Shown piece after piece: positions 15,573 to 23,649 of a DNA stretch of 44,013 bases. The stretch covers positions 1 through 44,013 of the forward strand of contig NZ_SMKK01000054.1 of assembly GCF_004348425.1 (NCBI RefSeq), in the 5' to 3' direction. Made by a program: the position numbers and the translations under genes. The notes below the pieces were generated by a model. It had not been told where the DNA came from and did no database searches. It worked only from the letters and a program-made list of their open reading frames with translations. Each line of letters starts with the position of its first letter. The stretch's first letter is position 1. This DNA is from Actinomadura sp. 7K507 (GTDB lineage: Bacteria; Actinomycetota; Actinomycetes; Streptosporangiales; Streptosporangiaceae).

Positions 15573-16688
15573 ATGGCGCACGAGGCGGCGGACGGATGGT
15601 TCGAGCCGCAGGATGCTGAGCCGCGGTCCTGGCGGGTACGGCGCTGGGCGGCTCCGGTCGCGTTGGCCCTGTCGGTCGCGGCCTCCATCGGCGCAGTGCA
15701 GCTGCTGGCAGGTGAGCCCGCGGCGTCTGGGACGCCCGACGGCGCCGAGCGGAAGCCGCGCTTCTTGCTCTCCGTGGGACGCATGGGCCATCCAGCGCAG
15801 GGGAGCGGACCGGAACCCTGGTTCCAGGTGCGAGCGATCCAGCAGGATCGCACGAACCGCCTGGTCGACGAGGTTCGGCCGCCGCCCTCCGCTGGTCAGG
15901 CGCGAGAGCTCGTCGCCGGGCCCGATGGCGACTTCTTCGCCGTCTCCTCACGGGACAGGCCGTGCGAGTCGCGTCTCTACCGCTTCGGTCTCGCCGGCGA
16001 CGGCCAGGTGACCGGCATCGAGCCGCTGGCGGGAGGCGTCGTCCCGTCCCGCGTCGCGGGGCTCGCGATCAGTCCGGACGGTGATCGGATCGCTTACACG
16101 ACGGCCCCTTGTGATGATGGGGCGCAACCAAGCGCCACCCTGACCGTCCGCGATATCGAATCGGGCGACCGCCGCACCTGGAGCACATCCGGTCCCACCA
16201 TCATCGGAGGAATCGTTTGGGCCGACGACAACCGCACGGTCGGTTACACCATCGGTGACGTCCGGCCAGTCGGCCCTTCCGGGACTTCTCGGCCTGGAAG
16301 GACCACTGGACGCGACATCAGGAACGTCGCCGTGCACGCGCTCGACACCGATGGGCAACTCGACACCGATGGACGAGGCGCGGACCTGCGGGGTGGCCGC
16401 GTCCTGTTCCGGCAGCCGGACGGTCCTGGGAACGTGAGCACCGCCGTTATGGCCCCGGACGGCCGCACCGGTTACGGCGTGCTGAAGAAGGGTGAGCCGC
16501 CGGACACCATCCTGTTCACCTTCACCGAGGGCAATCCGATGCGCGTCAACGGGACCATTCCCGGCAAGTCGAACACCGTGCAACTCGTCGCCGTTTCCAT
16601 TGGAGAGGAGCGGCCGCGGTATGCCTGCCTTGGCGGAGTCGACTCCCTCGGGAGGGCGAGCACATGCGGTACGACCTTCGCCTACTGA
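15573..16688 (+). CDS. Membrane-anchored protein with beta-propeller-like repeats
   Basis: This 371-residue protein has one transmembrane helix near the N-terminus (about residues 27-47, WAAPVALALSVAASIGAVQL) after an Arg-containing cytoplasmic segment. An extracytoplasmic domain follows with propeller-type blades: LAISPDGDRIAYTT, LTVRDIESGDRRTW, IVWADDNRTVGYTIGD and VMAPDGRTGYGVL. This is the pattern of WD40-like/PD40 proteins common in actinomycetes; no enzymatic motif is seen. Cysteines at both ends of the domain could form a disulfide. An 18-bp duplication inside the gene gives two LDTDGQ/LDTDGR units around residue 260. The stop codon lies within a 15-bp duplication. The ATG at 15573 has only a weak ribosome-binding site. 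Function unknown. Confidence 0.75.
   Translation: MAHEAADGWFEPQDAEPRSWRVRRWAAPVALALSVAASIGAVQLLAGEPAASGTPDGAERKPRFLLSVGRMGHPAQGSGPEPWFQVRAIQQDRTNRLVDEVRPPPSAGQARELVAGPDGDFFAVSSRDRPCESRLYRFGLAGDGQVTGIEPLAGGVVPSRVAGLAISPDGDRIAYTTAPCDDGAQPSATLTVRDIESGDRRTWSTSGPTIIGGIVWADDNRTVGYTIGDVRPVGPSGTSRPGRTTGRDIRNVAVHALDTDGQLDTDGRGADLRGGRVLFRQPDGPGNVSTAVMAPDGRTGYGVLKKGEPPDTILFTFTEGNPMRVNGTIPGKSNTVQLVAVSIGEERPRYACLGGVDSLGRASTCGTTFAY
16341..16376 (+). repeat. 18-bp in-frame tandem duplication
   Basis: CTCGACACCGATGGGCAA (16341-16358) is followed by CTCGACACCGATGGACGA (16359-16376) inside the propeller gene, encoding two copies of LDTDGQ/R. Confidence 0.9.
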
Positions 16689-16713
16689 TCTTTCGCTTAC
16701 CGATCTTTCGCTA
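16684..16713 (+). repeat. 15-bp duplication over the propeller gene stop
   Basis: ACTGATCTTTCGCTT (16684-16698) and ACCGATCTTTCGCTA (16699-16713) are adjacent. The first unit contains the TGA stop (16686-16688). Confidence 0.85.
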
Positions 16714-16740
16714 CGGATCCATCTCGTTGCCCTGTGGTCG

Positions 16741-16756
16741 CCGGCGAGTCCGCCGG
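16741..16756. terminator. Short hairpin between convergent genes
   Basis: CCGGCG (16741-16746) and CGCCGG (16751-16756) pair around AGTC, between the propeller gene and the minus-strand SDR gene. A small bidirectional terminator is possible. Confidence 0.35.
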
Positions 16757-16789
16757 GGCCATGCGCCCGCCACTCCGCTGCCGATCGGG

Positions 16790-17572
16790 TCAGGTCAGGA
16801 GCATTCCGCCATCGATGATCACTGACTGGCCGGTGAGGTAGGCCGCGTCGGCGGAGGCGAGGTAGGAGACGATGCCTGCGACGTCCTCGGGGCGTTGGAC
16901 GCGCCCGAGTGGGATGTCGGGGATCGCGCCGGCGATGACGTCGCCCGGCTCGCCTCCCTGCAGGGCGACGAGCTCCCGGTCCAGGTCGTCCCACATGGTC
17001 GTGTGCACGAGGCCGGGGGAGTAGGCGTTGACGGTGATTCCGTGCTCGGCCCATTCAAGGGCGGCGGCCTGGGTCAGGGAGCGCACGGCGAACTTGGACG
17101 CCGAGTAATGGCCGACCAGGGCTGAGCTCTGGTGTGCGGACACGGAGGCCGCTCCGATGATCCTGCCTCCGCGTCCCTGCTTGATCATCTGCCTGGCCGC
17201 TGCCCGGTAGGACAGGAACGCGCCGCGCGCGTTGACGGACATCACGCGGTCCCATTCCGCCGTTGAGAGGTCCAGCAGCGGGGCCGCGGTGACGATCCCG
17301 GCGTTGGCCACCATCACGTCCAGCCCGCCCAGCGTGTCGACCGCCGTCCCGATCAGGCGATCGACGTCGGCCTCGTCCGACACGTCCGCGGTGATCGCAT
17401 GTGAGCGCACGCCCTGGGCGGCGAGTTCTCCGGCCAGTTGATCGAGTTTCCCGTGCGTGGACTCGAGATCGCTGACCGCGATGTGGAAGCCGTCGTCGGC
17501 AAGGCGCCGGGCGACGGCTCGCCCGATGCCTCCGGCCGCGCCGGTCACGACTGCAACCCTTGTGTCGTTCAT
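16790..17572 (-). CDS. SDR family NAD(P)-dependent oxidoreductase
   Basis: This 260-residue classical short-chain dehydrogenase has the cofactor motif VVTGAAGGIGRAVARRL at residues 8-24, VMVANAGIV (the NAG motif), the catalytic Ser in GAASVSAHQSS, YSASKFAV carrying Tyr and Lys, and a C-terminal TGQSVIIDGGM. An Asp in VSDLES after the second strand suggests NAD(H) rather than NADP(H). The substrate is unknown; the nearest types reduce or oxidise a secondary alcohol or ketone. The ATG at 17572 is chosen because the cofactor motif follows at normal distance; the open frame to 17683 runs through the promoter. It is divergent from the MerR gene, and a MerR-type operator with a 19-bp spacer lies on its side of the spacer, so it is likely the regulator's target. 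Confidence 0.95.
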   Translation of the reverse strand: MNDTRVAVVTGAAGGIGRAVARRLADDGFHIAVSDLESTHGKLDQLAGELAAQGVRSHAITADVSDEADVDRLIGTAVDTLGGLDVMVANAGIVTAAPLLDLSTAEWDRVMSVNARGAFLSYRAAARQMIKQGRGGRIIGAASVSAHQSSALVGHYSASKFAVRSLTQAAALEWAEHGITVNAYSPGLVHTTMWDDLDRELVALQGGEPGDVIAGAIPDIPLGRVQRPEDVAGIVSYLASADAAYLTGQSVIIDGGMLLT

Positions 17573-17576
17573 GCCT

Positions 17577-17606
17577 GTCTCCACCGTGTTGCTCTCCACC
17601 GTGTTG
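17577..17606 (+). repeat. 15-bp duplication at the SDR 5' end
   Basis: GTCTCCACCGTGTTG (17577-17591) and CTCTCCACCGTGTTG (17592-17606) are adjacent, in the leader of the minus-strand SDR gene just upstream of its ATG. Confidence 0.85.
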
Positions 17607-17627
17607 CGTTGTTCGGGACGGGCATAA

Positions 17628-17658
17628 CGGTAAAGTCTCACATCTGTGTGAGGGTCAA
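17628..17658 (-). promoter_or_regulatory. MerR-type promoter for the SDR gene
   Basis: On the minus strand a -35 TTGACC (17658-17653) is followed by a 19-nt spacer and a poor -10 TTACCG (17633-17628). The spacer contains CTCACA-TCTG-TGTGAG (17637-17652), a perfect 6-bp dyad. A 19-bp spacer with a dyad between the two boxes is the signature of promoters that MerR proteins activate by twisting DNA. Confidence 0.65.
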
Positions 17659-17675
17659 GTTGTGGAGGCGGTACC

Positions 17676-18023
17676 GTGCGCATCGGTGAGCTGTCCCGCC
17701 GGACCGGCGTGAGCGTCCGGCTGCTGCGCTACTACGAGGAGCAGGGGCTGCTCTCGCCCGTGCGAGCCGGGAACGGCTACCGCGAATACCGCGACGGTGA
17801 CGTCGATGTGGTGCGCCAGATTCGCATGCTGCTGGCCGCCGGGCTGTCGACACAGGTCATCGCCTGGCTGCTGCCGTGCGTGCGCGAGGAGGGAGAGCGG
17901 CTGGTGCTGTGCGCCGAAATGGCCGAGGACCTCAAGGCCGAGCGCGCTCGCATCGACCACCGGATCGAGAGCCTGACGGCCTCGCGTGAACTGCTGAACG
18001 ACGTGATTTCCGCAGCGTACTAG
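17676..18023 (+). CDS. MerR family transcriptional regulator
   Basis: This 115-residue protein has the MerR winged helix at the N-terminus (MRIGELSRRTGVSVRLLRYY, EEQGLLSPVR, NGYREYRDGDVDVVRQIRML), then the usual helix and a short coiled-coil dimerisation helix (about 80-110). Two cysteines (LPCVREEGERLVLCAE) lie ahead of the coiled coil, where some family members hold an effector or redox switch; whether they are used here is open. The protein has no large effector domain, so ligand binding is at the dimer interface or direct protein modification. The start is a GTG at 17676 with GGAGG upstream. It faces away from the SDR gene across the MerR-type dyad and probably also controls itself. Confidence 0.93.
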   Translation: MRIGELSRRTGVSVRLLRYYEEQGLLSPVRAGNGYREYRDGDVDVVRQIRMLLAAGLSTQVIAWLLPCVREEGERLVLCAEMAEDLKAERARIDHRIESLTASRELLNDVISAAY

Positions 18024-18037
18024 CGGTCTACGTAGTT

Positions 18038-18065
18038 CGCCGGAACGCCTCCGCCCGGTTCGGCG
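18038..18065 (+). terminator. Hairpin after the MerR gene
   Basis: CGCCGGAAC (18038-18046) pairs with GTTCGGCG (18058-18065) with a single bulged G, 15 bp after the stop. Confidence 0.5.
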
Positions 18066-18137
18066 GGGCACGGGTGCGTCGCTGGACGGCGCGCAGGTAA
18101 CGGGTCTGTCACGGGCGTGGATTCTTCGGGCTCGCCA

Positions 18138-18167
18138 TTGACACTGTTCCGCAAACGTTTTCATACT
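18138..18167 (+). promoter_or_regulatory. LacI promoter with embedded LacI-type operator
   Basis: TTGACA (18138-18143) is a consensus -35; CATACT (18162-18167) is a fair -10 at an 18-nt spacer. Between them GCAAACGTTTTC (18151-18162) is a LacI/GalR-type operator with the central CG at 18156-18157. The position implies that the LacI protein represses its own gene and perhaps the operon. Confidence 0.65.
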
Positions 18168-18174
18168 CGTCGCC

Positions 18175-19242
18175 ATGAGCACGGACAGCACCCGGGCGTC
18201 GATCCGGGCCGTGGCGAGCCTCGCGGGGGTTTCGCCTTCGACGGTCTCGCGCGCGCTGAACTCCCCGGAGCTCGTCAACGCCGAGACCCGGCGGCGCGTG
18301 CTCGAATGCGCCGAGCGGCTGGGCTACCAGCCGAACCGCGCGGCGCAGTCGCTGGTCCTCGGGCGGACCCGCAACGTCGGGCTGATCGTCCCCGACATCG
18401 CCAACCCCTTCTTCGCGCCGTTCATCAAGGGCGTGGAGGCCTACTTCAGGGACACCGAGTTCGCGGTGTTCCTGGCCGACACCGACGAGGACACGGCGAC
18501 GGAGGTCAGGCTGGCCGAGGCCATGGTCGAGCGGGTGGACGGGCTGATCCTGTGCGCGCCGCGCATGTCGGGGACGCGGCTGCGCGCGGTCGCGTCCAAG
18601 ACGACCGTGGTCCTCGCCAACCGGACGAGCCGGACGGCGCCGTCGATCTTGCAGGACTTCCAGCCCGGCATGGACCAGGCGGTGGCGCACGTCCACGCGC
18701 TCGGCCACCGGCGGTGCGCGTACCTGTCCGGGCCGGCGAACTCGTGGTCGAACCGGCAGCGGCGCAAGTTCCTCGGGGCCGCCTGCGCGGAGCGCGGCAT
18801 CGAGCTGGTCGATCTCGGCCCGTACGAGCCGCGGTTCGCCGGAGGGTTCCGGGCCGCGGACGAGGTGCTCGCCGCCGACGTGACCGCAGTGTTCGCCTAC
18901 AACGACCTCGTCGCGCTCGGGGTGCTGTCACGGCTCACCGCGCGCGGTGTGCCCGTGCCCGGAAAGCCCGTGCCCGGAAAGCCCGTGCCTGGAAAGCCCG
19001 AGCCCGGCGTGCCCGGTGAGTCCGGGGGGCTCAGCATCGTCGGGGTCGACGACGTCCCGATGGCGTCGATGACCAATCCGCCTCTCACGACGGTGGCCAT
19101 ACCGGTGGCCGCGCTGTCGCGGGCGGCGGCCGCCACCATGCACTCGATGCTCGACCCCGGGGCGCCGAAGGCGCCTCCCCTGCCGCCGGCCGCGGAGCTG
19201 GCGACCCGACTCCTCATTCGAGGTACCACCGGGCCGGTTTGA
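18175..19242 (+). CDS. LacI family transcriptional regulator with in-frame repeat insertion
   Basis: This 355-residue protein has the LacI helix-turn-helix (SIRAVASLAGVSPSTVSRAL), the hinge helix region (LGYQPNRAAQSLVLGRT) and a periplasmic-binding-protein-like sensor (VGLIVPDIANPFFAPFIKGV, LADTDED, VDGLILCAPRMSG, GHRRCAYLSGP, TAVFAYNDLVALGVLSRL, SIVGVDDVPMASMTNPPLTT). Residues about 260-279 hold three perfect or near-perfect VPGKP units and a degenerate fourth, encoded by 15-bp repeats, placed between the helix ending LTARG and the strand LSIVGVDD. In relatives this loop is short, so the insert is an added, probably flexible, loop on the sensor domain. The next five ORFs form its likely target operon. 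Its own promoter contains a matching operator. Confidence 0.95.
   Translation: MSTDSTRASIRAVASLAGVSPSTVSRALNSPELVNAETRRRVLECAERLGYQPNRAAQSLVLGRTRNVGLIVPDIANPFFAPFIKGVEAYFRDTEFAVFLADTDEDTATEVRLAEAMVERVDGLILCAPRMSGTRLRAVASKTTVVLANRTSRTAPSILQDFQPGMDQAVAHVHALGHRRCAYLSGPANSWSNRQRRKFLGAACAERGIELVDLGPYEPRFAGGFRAADEVLAADVTAVFAYNDLVALGVLSRLTARGVPVPGKPVPGKPVPGKPEPGVPGESGGLSIVGVDDVPMASMTNPPLTTVAIPVAALSRAAAATMHSMLDPGAPKAPPLPPAAELATRLLIRGTTGPV
18952..19011 (+). repeat. 15-bp tandem repeat in the LacI gene
   Basis: CCCGTGCCCGGAAAG occurs at 18952-18966 and 18967-18981, with one substitution at 18982-18996, and a degenerate fourth unit at 18997-19011. It encodes the VPGKP repeats. Confidence 0.95.
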
Positions 19243-19253
19243 GCCCGGCCCGG
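19229..19253 (+). terminator. Hairpin over the LacI stop codon
   Basis: CCGGGCC (19229-19235) pairs with GGCCCGG (19247-19253) across an 11-nt loop that contains the TGA. It may attenuate read-through into the transport operon or act as a processing stem. Confidence 0.45.
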
Positions 19254-19292
19254 CCATCAGGGACCAGACGTCCTGCCAGGAGGACCCACCCC

Positions 19293-20513
19293 ATGAGAAC
19301 TCCTCGATCCGCCCTCCTCACCCTCGCGACCGCCACCGGCCTGCTGCTGGCCGGCTGCGGCGCACCCGGCTCGGACGGCGGCAGCGCCTCCGAACCGGAC
19401 GCCGCGGACGTCAGGATGCCGTCCGAGGCAGTCACCCTGAACATCATCGACGTCGCCGGAAACCTCCAGCTCACCGAGCAGATCTTCGAGAACTACAAGA
19501 AGGCGCACCCCGACCGCATCAGCAAGATCACGTACACGAAGGCGACCTCGCCGGAGCTGGCCGGCAAGGTCAAGGCCCAGCAGGACGCCGGGCAGCTCGA
19601 CATCGACCTGGTCCTGACCGGCACGGACGGGCTATCCGCGGGCCTGGAGCAGGACCTGTGGGTCGACCTGGTCGGCAAGTACTCCGACAAGCTTCCCGAC
19701 CTGAACTCCCTGTACCTGGAGCCTGCCTCCAAGATGCAGGAGCTGGCGCAGAACAAGGGCGTCACCGTGACCTACTACCCGTCCGGGCCGCTGCTGGAGT
19801 ACAACCCGAAGACGGTGTCCGACCCGCCTACGACGGCGGAGGAACTGCTGGAGTGGGCCAAGGCCAACCCGAACAAGCTCATGTACGCGCGGCCGTCCAA
19901 CTCGGGGCCGGGCCGGACGTGGCTGATGGGGCTGCCCTACATCCTCGGCGACTCCGACCCAATGGACCCGGTGAACGGCTGGGAGAAGACCTGGAAGTAC
20001 CTCAAGGACCTCGACCAGTACATCGAGTACTACCCGACCGGCACCACGCAGACGATGAAGGAGCTGGGTGAGGGCACCCGCGACGTCATCCTCAGCACCA
20101 CCGGCTGGGACATCAACCCGCGCGTCCTCGGCCAGGTGCCGAAGGACGTCAGGATCCAGCCGCTGGACGGCTTCACCTGGGTCACCGACGCCCACTACAT
20201 GGTCGTCCCGAAGGGCGTCTCGGGCGAGAAGCTGGCCGTCCTCCTCGACCTGATGAAGTTCGCGCTCCAGCCGCAGCAGCAGGCGATCACGTTCGACAAG
20301 GGCTACTTCTACCCGGGCCCGGCGGTGAAGGGCGTGACGCTGGACATGGCGCCGGCCGAGAGCCGCAAGGCCATCGAGGAGTACGGGCGCCCCGAGTACG
20401 ACAAGCTCATCGCCGACAACCCCAAGGCCCCGCCGCTGGACGCCAAGGCGCTCGTCGCCGCGTTCGACCGCTGGGACCGGGAGATCGGCGGCCAGAAGGT
20501 CAAGAAGCAATGA
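19293..20513 (+). CDS. ABC transporter solute-binding lipoprotein
   Basis: This 406-residue protein has a signal peptide with lipobox (LLTLATATGLLLAGCG; acylated Cys at about residue 23), then a Gly/Ser-rich tether and a family-1 solute-binding domain with VTLNIIDVAGNLQL, DLVLTGTDGLSAGLEQ, TYYPSGPLLEYNPKTV and TTGWDINPRVLGQVP. It is exported and anchored to the outer face of the membrane. The pattern resembles binding proteins of the polyamine/iron/phosphonate importer superfamily; the ligand is not readable from sequence. The ATG at 19293 gives a complete signal peptide and has a CAGGAGG site upstream. It is the first gene of the transport operon, and its stop begins the tandem repeat that separates it from the ATPase gene. 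Confidence 0.95.
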   Translation: MRTPRSALLTLATATGLLLAGCGAPGSDGGSASEPDAADVRMPSEAVTLNIIDVAGNLQLTEQIFENYKKAHPDRISKITYTKATSPELAGKVKAQQDAGQLDIDLVLTGTDGLSAGLEQDLWVDLVGKYSDKLPDLNSLYLEPASKMQELAQNKGVTVTYYPSGPLLEYNPKTVSDPPTTAEELLEWAKANPNKLMYARPSNSGPGRTWLMGLPYILGDSDPMDPVNGWEKTWKYLKDLDQYIEYYPTGTTQTMKELGEGTRDVILSTTGWDINPRVLGQVPKDVRIQPLDGFTWVTDAHYMVVPKGVSGEKLAVLLDLMKFALQPQQQAITFDKGYFYPGPAVKGVTLDMAPAESRKAIEEYGRPEYDKLIADNPKAPPLDAKALVAAFDRWDREIGGQKVKKQ

Positions 20514-20606
20514 CACCGGGAGCTATGACACCGGGAGCAGAGACACCGGGAGCAGGGACACCGGACTCCGCGTGGACACCGGGAGCAGGGACACCGGGCT
20601 CCGCGT
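20511..20606 (+). repeat. 15/18-bp tandem repeat between binding protein and ATPase genes
   Basis: Six units start with (T/A/G)GACACCGG: 20511-20525, 20526-20540, 20541-20555, 20556-20573, 20574-20588 and 20589-20606, with lengths 15, 15, 15, 18, 15 and 18. The first unit starts on the stop codon TGA. The last ends 16 bp before the ATPase start. Confidence 0.95.
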
Positions 20607-20622
20607 GCCCGGGAGGTGCGTC

Positions 20623-21864
20623 ATGATGGCCGAGACCGTGCTGGAGAAGGACGCGGGTGCCGCGTTCGGGCATCTGCGACTGGACGGGGTCACCCGCCGG
20701 TTCGGCAGGGCGACCGCGCTGAGCGGCTTCGATCTGCGGATCGAGGGCGGCGAGTTCATCGCCCTGCTCGGGCCGTCCGGCTGCGGCAAGTCGACCGCGC
20801 TGAACTGCCTGGCCGGGCTGCTGCCCCTGTCGGACGGTGCGATCTGGCTGGACGAGGAGCGCATCGACACGCTGCCGCCGGAGCGGCGCGGGTTCGGGAT
20901 GGTGTTCCAGAACTACGCGCTGTTCCCGCATCTGTCCGTCCGCAAAAACGTCGCGTTCGGGCTGTCGGTCCGGCGGGTCGGCAAGGCCGAGACGGCCCGG
21001 CGGGTGGACGAGGCCCTCGCCACGGTCGAGCTGACCGACCACGCGGACAAGCTGCCCGGCCAACTGTCGGGCGGGCAGCAGCAGCGGGTGGCGATCGCCC
21101 GCGCGATCGTGCTGCGGCCGAAGCTGGTGCTGATGGACGAGCCGCTGTCCAACCTGGACGCCAAGCTGCGCGTCCAGATGCGGACCGAGATCCGGCGGAT
21201 CCACCAGGACCTCGGCCTGACCACCGTCTACGTGACGCACGACCAGGAGGAGGCGCTCGCGCTCGCCGACCGGGTCGTGGTGCTGAGGTCCGGCGTGGTC
21301 GAGCAGATCGGGACGCCGGAGGAGGTCTACACCCACCCTGCCAGCGCCTACATCGCCGGGTTCATGGGCTACCGGAACCTTCTGGACCTGCCCGTCCTGT
21401 CCGGTGACGGCGGCTCCTCGAACGGCGGGATGGCCACCGTCGGTGAACAGGACGGCCTGATGCTGACCGGGCTGAGCCGGCAGCCGATCACGAGCGCGCG
21501 GGCGGTCGCCGCCGTCCGCCCCGAGGACTTCCACGTCGCCGGCCCGGCGGACCCGGGTGCCCGGGAGAACCTGGTGATGGTCCGGGTGGAGGTCTCGGAG
21601 TTCCACGGACGCGAGATCGCCGCCGAGGGCGTGATGGACGACGGCCGCGTCATCCACTTCAGGTCGCCGGAGCGGGTGACGCCGGGGGAGCGGGTCGCGC
21701 TGACCGTCGCGCCCGAACGCGTCCTCGTGTTCGGGAACGGGGAGGTGTTCGGGGACGGGGAGGTGTTCGGCGACGGGGAGGTGTTCGGGGACGGGGAAGG
21801 CGCCCGGGACGCCGCGGACGCGGACGAGGACCCCGCCGGGATCGGGGTACGCGATGTCGGTTGA
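20623..21864 (+). CDS. ABC transporter ATP-binding protein (PotA-like)
   Basis: This 413-residue protein has Walker [11 protein letters not shown]-loop [13 protein letters not shown], signature LSGGQQQR, Walker [13 protein letters not shown] and the switch His in [15 protein letters not shown]. After about residue 245 a TOBE/MOP-like regulatory domain follows ([37 protein letters not shown]), as in importers of polyamines, iron and sugars. Residues 369-392 are four exact six-residue units ([12 protein letters not shown]) from an 18-bp repeat, then an acidic tail (DAADADED). The repeat lies beyond the conserved domain. The start is the ATG at 20623 (or 20626) with GGGAGG upstream. The stop overlaps the permease start by 11 bp. 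Confidence 0.96.
   Translation: MMAETVLEKDAGAAFGHLRLDGVTRRFGRATALSGFDLRIEGGEFIALLGPSGCGKSTALNCLAGLLPLSDGAIWLDEERIDTLPPERRGFGMVFQNYALFPHLSVRKNVAFGLSVRRVGKAETARRVDEALATVELTDHADKLPGQLSGGQQQRVAIARAIVLRPKLVLMDEPLSNLDAKLRVQMRTEIRRIHQDLGLTTVYVTHDQEEALALADRVVVLRSGVVEQIGTPEEVYTHPASAYIAGFMGYRNLLDLPVLSGDGGSSNGGMATVGEQDGLMLTGLSRQPITSARAVAAVRPEDFHVAGPADPGARENLVMVRVEVSEFHGREIAAEGVMDDGRVIHFRSPERVTPGERVALTVAPERVLVFGNGEVFGDGEVFGDGEVFGDGEGARDAADADEDPAGIGVRDVG
21727..21798 (+). repeat. 18-bp tandem repeat in the ATPase C-terminus
   Basis: Four units, GTGTTCGGGAACGGGGAG at 21727-21744 then close copies at 21745-21762, 21763-21780 and 21781-21798, all in frame. Confidence 0.95.
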
Positions 21865-22780
21865 GGCCCCGGCCCGGCCGAAGGCGCCGGTGCCGCGGCG
21901 CAGCGGTCTGCGGCACCGGCTCGCCGAACGCGGCGTCGACCGTGTGCTTCTCCTGCTGGTGCCCGCGGTGCTGGTCGTCGGGCTGCTGTTCATCTACCCG
22001 ATGCTGTACGGGGTGGGCCTGTCGCTGCAGCCGAAGAACGGCGGCGGCCCGCTCGGCAACTACACCGGCTTCTTCCAGGATTCCTACGAGCGCGGCACCG
22101 TCTGGAAGACGCTCCGGCTCGCGCTCCCGGCCGCGCTGATCAATGTCGGGGCGTCGATACCGATCGCGTACCGGCTGCGCGGCAGGTTCCGCGGACGCCG
22201 GCTGCTGACGGCGGCGCTGGTCCTTCCGGTGACGCTGGGGACCGTCCTCGTCGCGGACGGGATCCTGCGCTACCTCGGCCCCAACGGCTGGTTCAACCGC
22301 GTCCTGATCGACATCGGGCTCGTCGACGAGCCCGTCCGGCTGATCTACAACTACTGGGGTGTGCTGTTCTCCCTGATCATCACCGGGTTCCCGTTCGCGT
22401 TCCTGCTGGTGCTCGCCTACATGTCGGGGATCGACCCGACGCTGGAGCGGGCCGCGGCCACGCTCGGCGCCGGGCCCTGGCAGCGGATGCGGCGGATCAT
22501 CCTGCCGCTGCTGGCGCCGGGCCTGGCCACCACGTTCGTCCTCGCGTTCGTGCTGGCGTTCTCGGTGTTCCCGTCCGCCAGCCTCGTCGGCGAACCGGCG
22601 GGGGAGACGAGGGTGATGGCGATCGCGGCCTACCAGGCGGCGTTCGAGAAGTACGACTACTCGATGGCCTCGACCATCGCCGTGCTGATGGGCGTGTTCG
22701 AACTGCTCGTCATCTCGGTCACGCTGCTGCTGCGCGGCCGCCTGTACACCGGGCCCGCGATGGGAGGTAAGGGATCATGA
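21854..22780 (+). CDS. ABC transporter permease, PotB-like
   Basis: This 308-residue membrane protein has six predicted helices: VLLLLVPAVLVVGLLFIYPM at about residues 31-50, then helices around LRLALPAALINVGASIPIAY, LLTAALVLPVTLGTVLV, LFSLIITGFPFAFLLVLAY, LATTFVLAFVLAFSVF and ASTIAVLMGVFELLVISVTL. The coupling loop for the ATPase is SGIDPTLERAAATLGAGPWQ (the EAA-type motif). It forms the channel with the next gene's product. It overlaps the ATPase gene by 11 bp and the second permease gene by 4 bp (ATGA), so the subunits are translationally coupled. Confidence 0.94.
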   Translation: MSVEAPARPKAPVPRRSGLRHRLAERGVDRVLLLLVPAVLVVGLLFIYPMLYGVGLSLQPKNGGGPLGNYTGFFQDSYERGTVWKTLRLALPAALINVGASIPIAYRLRGRFRGRRLLTAALVLPVTLGTVLVADGILRYLGPNGWFNRVLIDIGLVDEPVRLIYNYWGVLFSLIITGFPFAFLLVLAYMSGIDPTLERAAATLGAGPWQRMRRIILPLLAPGLATTFVLAFVLAFSVFPSASLVGEPAGETRVMAIAAYQAAFEKYDYSMASTIAVLMGVFELLVISVTLLLRGRLYTGPAMGGKGS

Positions 22781-23649
22781 CCGCCACCGTCGCGGGAACC
22801 GCCGGGCCGGGAAGGCGGAGGCTGCCGAAGGGGCGGCTGAGCGGCTGGTTCGTCTGGGCGTGCGTCGCGTTCTTCCTCGTCAACCTGGCCGCGCTGATCC
22901 TCTCGGTGATCGTCAACTCGTTCGGCACGAGATGGTTCTCCGGGTGGCTGCCGCAGAGCTTCACCACCGCGTGGTACTCCAACGCATGGGACGAGTTCGC
23001 GCTCGGCGAAGTGCTGTCGGTGACGCTGCAGATCACCCTCATCGTGGTCGCGCTGTCGCTGCTGATCGGCGTCCCGGCCGGGTACGCGCTCGCGCGGCGC
23101 GACTTCCCCGGCAAGCGGATCGTGATGTTCCTGCTGCTGCTCCCGGTGCTGCTGCCGCCGATCACCTACGGCATCCCGCTCGCCACCGTCCTGTACAAGG
23201 CTCATCTGGCCGGGACGATGACGGGCGTCATCGTGGCGAACCTCGTCCCGGCGCTGCCGTTCGTCATCCTCGTCATGACCCCGTTCGTCGAGCAGATCGA
23301 CACCAACGTGGAGTCGGCGGCGCGGATGTGCGGCGCCCGCACGCGGCAGGTGTTCGCGCGGGTGCTGGTGCCGCTGCTGCTGCCCGGCATCCTGGCCGCG
23401 GGGATCCTGGTGCTGGTCCGGACCGTCGCGATGTTCGAGCTGACGTTCCTGGTCGCCGACGCCGACAGCCAGACCTTGATCGTCGCGCTGTACAGCGCCG
23501 CCTTCACCCCCGGAATCCGCGCCGCGCAGGCCATCGACGCGATGGCCGTGATCTACATGGCGCTGTCGGCGCTGCTGCTGGTCATCGCGCTGATGTTCGT
23601 CAACCCGACACAGATCGTCGCCCAGGTGAGGGAGGCTCCCAGCGAATGA
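22777..23649 (+). CDS. ABC transporter permease, PotC-like
   Basis: This 290-residue membrane protein has about six helices, starting at WFVWACVAFFLVNLAALIL, with the EAA-type loop QIDTNVESAARMCGARTRQV facing the ATPase. It follows its partner permease with a 4-bp ATGA overlap. The stop overlaps the start of a 25-codon ORF by 4 bp, continuing the coupling toward the SDR gene. Its presence makes the transporter complete (binding protein, one ATPase gene, two permeases). Confidence 0.94.
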   Translation: MTATVAGTAGPGRRRLPKGRLSGWFVWACVAFFLVNLAALILSVIVNSFGTRWFSGWLPQSFTTAWYSNAWDEFALGEVLSVTLQITLIVVALSLLIGVPAGYALARRDFPGKRIVMFLLLLPVLLPPITYGIPLATVLYKAHLAGTMTGVIVANLVPALPFVILVMTPFVEQIDTNVESAARMCGARTRQVFARVLVPLLLPGILAAGILVLVRTVAMFELTFLVADADSQTLIVALYSAAFTPGIRAAQAIDAMAVIYMALSALLLVIALMFVNPTQIVAQVREAPSE

